Shown piece by piece: positions 14,855 through 19,878 of a DNA stretch of 19,878 bases (position 1 is its first letter; each line of letters opens with the position of its first letter). A program made the translations under genes and the position numbers. The notes beneath the pieces were generated by a model. The model did not search any database and was not told the DNA's origin. It was given only the letters and a program-made list of their open reading frames with translations. The DNA is from Candidatus Dadabacteria bacterium. GTDB lineage: Bacteria > J088. The stretch lies in NCBI GenBank assembly GCA_003695505.1, contig RFIY01000049.1, forward strand, positions 1 to 19,878, given 5' to 3'.

Positions 14855-16283
14855 CATCCTGATTGTCGATGATGATCCAAGTTTGCAACGTGTACTGGCG
14901 GCGGCGGTCCGTGACGCCGGCCATACGGCGCGCGTCGCAGGTTCGGTGGCTGAAGGCGAAACTGAGTACGCACGGGCGACACCTGACCTGTTGCTGCTGG
15001 ATCTGAACCTCCCGGACGGCAGCGGCCTCGACTGGCTCGACCGGCTTGAACCGACGGCGACTCCGGTCATCGTGATTACCGCCCAGAACACGGTCGACAA
15101 CGCCATTCGCGCAATCCAGAGTGGCGCGTTCGATTACCTGACAAAGCCATTCGATCTCGACGATTTTGATCGACTCATTGACGCGGCACTGAAGTCGCGG
15201 GAAGAGGTAGAGCCACATCAACAGTCTGGTGCTGCTGACGCCGGCCCCAGACTGATTGGTACCAGCCGCCAGATGCAGGAGGTTTACAAGACGATCGGGC
15301 GCGCCGCGGGGTCGGATGCAACCGTCCTGATCACCGGCGAGAGCGGTACTGGAAAAGAGCTGGTCGCGCGAGCTCTGCACGAGTTCAGCCCAAGGCGCAG
15401 CCAGCCATTCGTCGCGGTCAATACCGCGGCGATTCCGGCGGATTTGCTCGAAGCGGAGCTGTTTGGATACGAGCGAGGCGCCTTTACCGGCGCGACTTCC
15501 GCATCGCCGGGGAAGTTTCGCGAGGCCGATGGCGGGACGATCCTGCTCGACGAAATCGGGGATATGCCGCTGGCATTGCAGGGTAAGCTGCTGCGTGTGT
15601 TGCAGGAACGTGAAATCACGCCGCTCGGTGGTCGACAGGCCGTGCGTATCGATGTGCGCGTCATCGCTGCGACGCAGGTGCGCCTCGAAGAAGCGGTCGC
15701 CAGCGGCGCGTTTCGTGCCGACCTGTTTTATCGCCTCAACATCGTACAGATCGATCTGCCGCCGCTGCGCGAACGGATTGATGACATTCCGGAGCTTGCG
15801 GAACACTTCCTGGCGCAGATGGTGAATCGGGCTGAAATCCCGCCGAAATCCATCGCGGAGGACGCCCTGATCTTACTGCGGCAATATCCGTGGCCCGGCA
15901 ACGTACGGCAGCTCGAAAATGTCATTCGCCGCGTCGCGCTGCTGTCGCCCGGGCGGATCATTGACGCGGCGGCGCTGGCGCGTCACAGTGGCGAATTCGG
16001 CGATATCGACACGCTTGCGGCGACGACCAGCTTTGCGGATCACATTGACGGTTTCTTGCGGACATACGTTTCTGCAATGCACGACAGCGGCGACGGGCAT
16101 GTCTGGGGCGAGGTCATGGCGACGGTGGAAGACGTTCTGCTGCGCCTTGCACTGGAACAGACCGCCGGCAATCAGGTTCGTGCCGCGACGCTGCTCGGCA
16201 TCAACCGCAACACGATCCGCAAGAAGCTCGAGGAGCACGGGATCGATCCCCGCGAATACCGCTCATCCGCGCAGCGCAAATGA
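14847..16283 (+). CDS. glnG: NtrC-like sigma-54-dependent response regulator
   Basis: This 478-residue protein is an activator of sigma-54 promoters. The receiver (about 3-118) has the acidic pocket VDDD (7-10), phospho-acceptor D52 (LLLLDLNLPDG), and TKPFD. The AAA+ domain contains Walker A GESGTGKE, the sigma-54 contact loop GAFTGA, Walker B GGTILLDEIGDM and the sensor RADLFYRLNIV. The C-terminal Fis-type HTH is NQVRAATLLGINRNTIRKKL, close to the NtrC form. Length matches NtrC (E. coli 469). The start is the ATG at 14847 inside the kinase gene's last codons; the open frame extends upstream to 14532, but that part only shadows the kinase. It would act with the preceding kinase, probably on nitrogen assimilation genes. 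No sigma-54 -24/-12 site was noticed nearby. Confidence 0.9.
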   Translation: MADILIVDDDPSLQRVLAAAVRDAGHTARVAGSVAEGETEYARATPDLLLLDLNLPDGSGLDWLDRLEPTATPVIVITAQNTVDNAIRAIQSGAFDYLTKPFDLDDFDRLIDAALKSREEVEPHQQSGAADAGPRLIGTSRQMQEVYKTIGRAAGSDATVLITGESGTGKELVARALHEFSPRRSQPFVAVNTAAIPADLLEAELFGYERGAFTGATSASPGKFREADGGTILLDEIGDMPLALQGKLLRVLQEREITPLGGRQAVRIDVRVIAATQVRLEEAVASGAFRADLFYRLNIVQIDLPPLRERIDDIPELAEHFLAQMVNRAEIPPKSIAEDALILLRQYPWPGNVRQLENVIRRVALLSPGRIIDAAALARHSGEFGDIDTLAATTSFADHIDGFLRTYVSAMHDSGDGHVWGEVMATVEDVLLRLALEQTAGNQVRAATLLGINRNTIRKKLEEHGIDPREYRSSAQRK

Positions 16284-16285
16284 AA

Positions 16286-16315
16286 TTGAGCGCGGCAGCC
16301 CGTCTGCGGCATAAT
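16286..16315 (+). promoter_or_regulatory. Candidate sigma-70 promoter for leuCD
   Basis: TTGAGC (16286-16291), an 18-base spacer and CATAAT (16310-16315) lie just after the NtrC-like gene. The -10 matches 5 of 6 and the -35 matches 4 of 6 consensus bases. Initiation near 16322 gives a leader of about 85 bases. I found no Leu-codon-rich leader peptide or terminator there, so classical leucine attenuation is not supported. Confidence 0.55.
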
Positions 16316-16394
16316 GATTTGGGTACCTGGCGCAACGGCGCCCATGCAGGTTCCGACTGATTCCGTCGGTTCATCGCCCGCATCACCACCGACC

Positions 16395-16400
16395 AGGGAG
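16395..16400 (+). promoter_or_regulatory. Ribosome-binding site fixing the TTG start of leuC
   Basis: AGGGAG lies 6 bases upstream of the TTG at 16407. The open frame continues upstream to 16314, but those 31 codons overlap the promoter -10 and match no LeuC N-terminus. Confidence 0.7.
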
Positions 16401-16406
16401 CGTACA

Positions 16407-17807
16407 TTGGGTAAGTCTCTTTTGCAGAAGGTCTGGGACCTTCACACGGTTCGCACGCTTGAAAGTGGGCAGACACAACTGTTCATCGGTTTGCATCTGA
16501 TCCACGAAGTCACCAGCCCGCAGGCATTTCAGATGCTCCGCGAGCGCAATCTGTCGGTGCGGTTTCCGCAACGAACGTTCGCGACCGTTGATCATATTAT
16601 TCCGACGCATTCGATTCAGCGGCCCTTCGAGGATTCGCTGGCCGAAGCAATGATGGAGGCGCTTGAGGAGAATGTCCAGGAGACGGGCGTCACCTTTTTC
16701 GCGCCCGGATCCGGCAAACAGGGGATCGTCCATGTGATTGGTCCCGAGAACGGGTTGACCCAGCCGGGCATGACGATCGCGTGCGGCGACAGCCATACCA
16801 GTACGCACGGCGCGTTTGGCGCGATCGCGTTCGGCATCGGGACCAGCCAGGTTCGCGACGTGCTGGCGACGCAGACGCTGTCGATGACGCCCCTGAAGGT
16901 GCGGCGTATCGAAGTCAACGGGGAACTGCAACCCGGCGTCACGGCCAAGGATGTCATCCTGTATATCATTGCCGAACTCGGTGTCAACGGCGGTGTTGGT
17001 TACGGCTACGAATACGCAGGTGACGTGTTCGACCGCTTTTCGATGGAAGAGCGCATGACCGTCTGCAATATGAGTATCGAAGGCGGCGCGCGCGTCGGCT
17101 ACGTCAATCCCGACGAAACCACATTCGAATACTTGCGCGGACGGCCGTATGCGCCATCCGGGGATGCGTGGGATCGCGCAGTGTCATTCTGGAAAAGTAT
17201 CGCCAGTGACGCGGACGCCGACTATGACGATGTCGTCCAGTTCAACGCCGAGGATATCGAGCCGATGGTGACGTGGGGGATCACCCCGGGACAGGCGATC
17301 CCCGTGACGGGAAACGTGCCACGGCCCGAGGACGCCAGCGGCGAAGAGCGTGCCAATATCGAACTGGCACTCCAGCATATGAAGCTGGAACCGGGCCAGC
17401 CGATTGCCGGGACGCGGATCGACGTGGCCTTCATTGGCAGTTGTACGAATTCACGCATTTCCGATTTGCGCGCCGCCGCCGAAGTCGCGAAAAAGGGCCA
17501 GGTCGCGCCGCACGTCCGGGCGCTCGTCGTTCCCGGATCCGAGCAGGTCGAGGCGCAGGCAAAGGCAGAAGGGCTGGACGAGATCTTTCGCGCGGCGGGT
17601 TTCGACTGGCGCGAGCCCGGTTGCTCGATGTGCCTGGCGATGAACCCGGACAAGCTCGTCGGCGATGAACTGTGTGCATCCAGTTCCAATCGCAATTTTA
17701 TCGGACGCCAGGGCAGCCCGACAGGCCGCACGGTCCTGATGAGTCCGCAGGCCGTTGCCGCCGCCGCATTGGCCGGCGAAATCACCGATGTGCGGAATGT
17801 CCTCTGA
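16407..17807 (+). CDS. leuC: 3-isopropylmalate dehydratase large subunit
   Basis: With LeuD this protein isomerises 2-isopropylmalate to 3-isopropylmalate, the second dedicated step of leucine synthesis. It is an aconitase-fold protein carrying a [4Fe-4S] cluster. The three cluster cysteines are visible: C346 in GSCTNSR, and C406 and C409 in GCSMCLAMN. Other family marks are [44 protein letters not shown] and NRNFIGRQG. From the TTG at 16407 the protein is 466 residues, exactly the E. coli LeuC length, with nearly the same cysteine positions (346, 406, 409 here; 347, 407, 410 in E. coli from memory). The N-terminus is then [16 protein letters not shown]. leuD follows after 32 bases. A TTG start may limit translation. 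Confidence 0.95.
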   Translation: MGKSLLQKVWDLHTVRTLESGQTQLFIGLHLIHEVTSPQAFQMLRERNLSVRFPQRTFATVDHIIPTHSIQRPFEDSLAEAMMEALEENVQETGVTFFAPGSGKQGIVHVIGPENGLTQPGMTIACGDSHTSTHGAFGAIAFGIGTSQVRDVLATQTLSMTPLKVRRIEVNGELQPGVTAKDVILYIIAELGVNGGVGYGYEYAGDVFDRFSMEERMTVCNMSIEGGARVGYVNPDETTFEYLRGRPYAPSGDAWDRAVSFWKSIASDADADYDDVVQFNAEDIEPMVTWGITPGQAIPVTGNVPRPEDASGEERANIELALQHMKLEPGQPIAGTRIDVAFIGSCTNSRISDLRAAAEVAKKGQVAPHVRALVVPGSEQVEAQAKAEGLDEIFRAAGFDWREPGCSMCLAMNPDKLVGDELCASSSNRNFIGRQGSPTGRTVLMSPQAVAAAALAGEITDVRNVL

Positions 17808-17839
17808 GGCGCGGCCAGAAGTAGTTAAGGAACAGAACA

Positions 17840-18472
17840 ATGACTGAATCCACGCTGCAACCAGTGAAGACACTAACCGGACGGGGCGTTGCCGTTCGCG
17901 GCAATGACATCGACACCGACCGGATCATTCCGGCCCGGTTCATGAAGGTCGTGACGTTTGACGGTCTCGAAAAACACGTTTTCGAAGACGTGCGCTTCGA
18001 CCAGGATGGCAACCCGACGGATCATCCGTTCAACCGCGAAGAATATCAGGGCGCCTCGATTCTGATCGTCAACAAGAATTTCGGTTGCGGATCAAGCCGT
18101 GAGCACGCACCACAGGCGCTGATGCGCTGGGGGATTCGCGGCATTATCGGCGAGAGTTTCGCCGAGATCTTTTTCGGCAATTGTGTCAGTCTCGGCGTGC
18201 CGTGCGTCACGTTGCCTGCGGACCAGATCCTTTACCTGATGGAGCTGGTCGAATCGGATCCGTCTGTCGGTATCGAAATCGATCTCGAAGCCCCCGCCGT
18301 GCGCGTGCCCGCGCGCAACCAGGAGTGGGTGGCCGAATTACCGGATGGCGCACGCAAACGGTTTCTCAAGGGCACCTGGGATGCGCTGGCGGTATTGCTC
18401 GATTCGGGAGAGCTGATCGAGGCGACGGCGCAGCGGATTCCATATCTGAACGACTTTGCGACGGCCAGTTGA
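17840..18472 (+). CDS. leuD: 3-isopropylmalate dehydratase small subunit
   Basis: This 210-residue protein is the swivelling domain of the aconitase-like enzyme and completes the active site with LeuC. It shows the family start with GRGVAVRGNDIDTDRIIPARFMK, the central IVNKNFGCGSSREHAPQAL containing the G-C-G-S-S-R-E-H motif, and IIGESFAEIFFGNC. Length fits the bacterial LeuD family (about 200). The ATG has AAGGAA upstream and lies 32 bases after leuC, so the two are co-transcribed. leuB, which often follows leuD in gammaproteobacteria, is absent here: the next gene faces the other way 24 bases after the stop. Confidence 0.95.
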   Translation: MTESTLQPVKTLTGRGVAVRGNDIDTDRIIPARFMKVVTFDGLEKHVFEDVRFDQDGNPTDHPFNREEYQGASILIVNKNFGCGSSREHAPQALMRWGIRGIIGESFAEIFFGNCVSLGVPCVTLPADQILYLMELVESDPSVGIEIDLEAPAVRVPARNQEWVAELPDGARKRFLKGTWDALAVLLDSGELIEATAQRIPYLNDFATAS

Positions 18473-18496
18473 GCGCCTGACCGCTGTTTGCGTGCG

Positions 18497-19069
18497 TCAG
18501 CGGACCGGCCGTGCCTTCAGCTTTGGCTTACCGTTCTCGACGGTGACGCGAAACTCGACCTTCTGAGCGCCGAATTTTTCGCGCAACTGACGTTCCTGTT
18601 TTTGCAGCATTGCAGCCAGGCGTTCCGGTGCGACCGGTTTCTGGCCCGCTTTTTGTTGCAACTGCCGGTATTTGGACACGACGTCGTCATATGGCGAGCC
18701 GGTATCCGCGCCCGTTGACAGATCGACATGACCGGCACCGCCGCTGCGTTGTTCGGCTGCCATCTGCTCGTGCAATCTGGCCTTGAACTGGTGGCGCTTG
18801 TAAGTGCCCTCTTCGATCTGCTTGTTGATGCGGTTCCAGTAGTTTTCGAGCGTTGCCATTTTCTGCTTGAGGTTCCCCAGGCGAAAACGTGCCGCCGTAT
18901 TGTTGGTGGGATCCTCGACCGCGTAAATGATCGCACGCTTGAGCTTCGTGCGCTCGGTCGCGGGTTCCATTTTCTCGATGCCGAGAAAATATTGCTCGTA
19001 GCGAATGCGAAGCTGTTCGAGCTGCTGTTCGAGCTGCTGTATTTCTGCGGGACTCATGCCTGTAATCAT
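18497..19069 (-). CDS. Coiled-coil protein, possibly with an MXAN_5187-type C-terminal domain
   Basis: This 190-residue soluble protein has no signal peptide. It starts with a coiled coil (SPAEIQQLEQQLEQLRIRYEQ). A central helical block has the text YEQYFLGIEKMEP, NNTAARFRLGNLKQKM, LENYWNRINKQIEEGTYKR, which I recall from a domain named after Myxococcus MXAN_5187; the assignment is from memory and not certain. A disordered stretch and a charged C-terminus (REKFGAQKVEFRVTVENGKPKLKARPVR) follow. I set the start at the ATG at 19069 because GGAG (19075-19078) lies 5 bases away. The frame extends to 19108, and an ATG at 19057 is also possible but lacks a spaced site. It is convergent with leuD and divergent from the lipoprotein gene. 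Function unknown. Confidence 0.75.
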   Translation of the reverse strand: MITGMSPAEIQQLEQQLEQLRIRYEQYFLGIEKMEPATERTKLKRAIIYAVEDPTNNTAARFRLGNLKQKMATLENYWNRINKQIEEGTYKRHQFKARLHEQMAAEQRSGGAGHVDLSTGADTGSPYDDVVSKYRQLQQKAGQKPVAPERLAAMLQKQERQLREKFGAQKVEFRVTVENGKPKLKARPVR

Positions 19070-19140
19070 AACGGCTCCGCGTGATTTCGTCATCCCGGAA
19101 ACAGGCATTCGCAGCGCCGGGAGCTCCGGCGGGCTGTGCT

Positions 19141-19737
19141 ATGATAGACAACGTGGACTGGAGATACGCGATACTGCTGCTGGCGCTCGTATTGCCGGGC
19201 TGTGGCGGCGACAATGGTGAAGAACCCGGTACGGTCTTCGATCCGCCGTCGTGGGTTCTTGATCTCGGCGATGGTTCCGTCGGCGGGGCCGGGTCAGGAT
19301 CCGGCAGCGCGACCGTCCAGGAAACGTTCCGCGGCGTCAAGGCGACCATTCCCGGTGTGGCCGAACCTCTGATCGTCGCCGAAACCAATGTCGTTGCGAC
19401 AGAGACCCAGCTCACGCGAACCCTGACCGCCAATGGCACGGCCGACGATGGCGACACGGTGATCACCATTCAGTTCAGTGTGCTGCAGACGGCATCAGCG
19501 CCGCAGCGGTTCACACTCGTTGCGACGCCTCCGGCGACCAACGACCAGGCAAACCTGACCTATAGCGAGGTCATCGTGGGGGGCGTCGCCAACCCGCTGA
19601 CCGCTGTGATCGACGGCGAGCTCGATCTGGAACGCTGGACCGACATCCAGGCGCGCGGGACGTTTGCGGCAAACATCATCCTCGCCGATGGGCAGGCGCG
19701 CGCGGTGTCCGATGGTATAATAGACGTGCGTTTCTGA
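19141..19737 (+). CDS. Small predicted lipoprotein, unknown function
   Basis: From the ATG at 19141 the protein has 198 residues and a lipoprotein signal: a short charged start, a hydrophobic run ILLLALVL (11-18), then L-P-G-C with the lipidated Cys at 21. Pro at -2 is not the commonest lipobox residue. The residues after Cys are GGD, with Gly at +2, so an outer-membrane destination is likely. The mature part is Gly/Ser-rich near the start and then beta-rich with many Thr and Val; no family is recognised. The frame stays open upstream to 19081, but those 20 codons would put charged and Pro-rich text before the signal. A GTG at 19153 would also preserve the signal peptide. The gene is followed after 28 bases by a response regulator, with a promoter inside its own end. 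Confidence 0.72.
   Translation: MIDNVDWRYAILLLALVLPGCGGDNGEEPGTVFDPPSWVLDLGDGSVGGAGSGSGSATVQETFRGVKATIPGVAEPLIVAETNVVATETQLTRTLTANGTADDGDTVITIQFSVLQTASAPQRFTLVATPPATNDQANLTYSEVIVGGVANPLTAVIDGELDLERWTDIQARGTFAANIILADGQARAVSDGIIDVRF
19713..19721 (+). promoter_or_regulatory. Extended -10 promoter element for the response regulator gene
   Basis: TGGTATAAT is a perfect TG-n-TATAAT extended -10 inside the last codons of the lipoprotein gene. No clear -35 is present, which extended -10 promoters tolerate. Initiation near 19728 would leave a leader of about 38 bases before the ATG at 19766. Confidence 0.6.
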
Positions 19738-19765
19738 GACCTGATTGCACGAAACACGGGATTCA

Positions 19766-19878
19766 ATGGCCTACTTCAAGAAAATTCTTGCGGTCGATGA
19801 CAGCGACATTGTGCTCAATCTGCATCAGCTGACCTTTCGGCGTACGCCAGAGGTCGAGCTGTTGACGGCGCGCAATGG
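19766..19878 (+). CDS. Response regulator receiver protein, 3' truncated by the window end
   Basis: The first 37 codons are visible: MAYFKKILAVDDSDIVLNL and following residues. The hydrophobic strand KILAV with the acidic pair DD(S) at 11-12 is the start of a CheY-like receiver, and the next helix (IVLNLHQLTF) and strand (VELLTA) fit. The phospho-acceptor Asp and any output domain lie beyond the window, so its job cannot be stated. It is probably driven by the extended -10 at 19713-19721. Confidence 0.8.
   Translation, partial: MAYFKKILAVDDSDIVLNLHQLTFRRTPEVELLTARN

Noticed and set aside
16314-16406. An N-terminal extension of LeuC.
   Set aside because: It overlaps the candidate -10 box, lacks a ribosome-binding site and has no similarity to LeuC N-termini; starting at 16407 gives the exact family length.
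18481-18503. CCGCTG/CAGCGG inverted repeat at the leuD convergent junction, considered as a bidirectional terminator.
   Set aside because: The 11-base loop and lack of a T-run on either strand make it a poor intrinsic terminator.
1-19878. CRISPR arrays, insertion sequences, prophage or integron features.
   Set aside because: No spaced direct repeats, transposase or integrase text or terminal inverted repeats were seen, and no attachment-site duplication of the tRNA 3' end was noticed near tRNA-Leu.

Overview
The window is GC-rich, tightly packed bacterial chromosome with no sign of phage, transposon or CRISPR. It most likely comes from a gammaproteobacterium or a close relative. The reasons are a LeuC/LeuD pair of the E. 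coli size class, an NtrB/NtrC pair, RsmD and CoaD as neighbours, an RNase R homologue beside a tRNA-Leu gene, and a DUF3426-type zinc-ribbon membrane protein. Two features fit less well: the tRNA gene lacks an encoded CCA, and one gene resembles a domain I associate with myxobacteria. The placement is therefore an inference.

Layout. (1) Bases 2-1778: the 3' part of a TetR-family regulator overlaps a ferritin-like diiron protein gene, and a clear intrinsic terminator follows. (2) 1862-3219: a crotonase-fold enzyme and rsmD, both on the plus strand. (3) 3236-5028: coaD, a Cys/Met-metabolism PLP enzyme and tRNA-Leu(CAG), all on the minus strand; coaD is tail-to-tail with rsmD. (4) 5029-5286: a divergent control region with several inverted repeats, a perfect TATAAT and two mutually exclusive hairpins before the next gene. 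(5) 5287-13461: a plus-strand run of a short RNase R-like exonuclease, a PilZ-TM-AMIN protein, mutS, a zinc-ribbon/DUF3426 membrane protein and an unrecognised soluble protein. (6) 13473-13727: a lone tatA on the minus strand. (7) 13787-16283: an NtrB-like kinase gene overlapping an NtrC-like sigma-54 activator gene. (8) 16407-18472: leuC (TTG start) and leuD, preceded by a plausible sigma-70 promoter. (9) 18497-19069: a minus-strand coiled-coil protein. (10) 19141-19878: a small lipoprotein and the first 37 codons of a response regulator, with a perfect extended -10 inside the end of the lipoprotein gene.

How the genes work together. Most of the window is housekeeping: rRNA methylation, CoA synthesis, RNA decay, mismatch repair, Tat export, nitrogen control and leucine synthesis. 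The less ordinary material is the TetR/diiron pair, the crotonase lacking the second catalytic Glu, and the two proteins on either side of mutS. Those two share one plan: a small cytoplasmic sensor-like domain, a long acidic and Ala/Pro-rich linker, one membrane helix and a periplasmic beta domain. I see no convincing complete novel defence or mobile system; the best lead is the PilZ-TM-AMIN protein and its DUF3426 counterpart.
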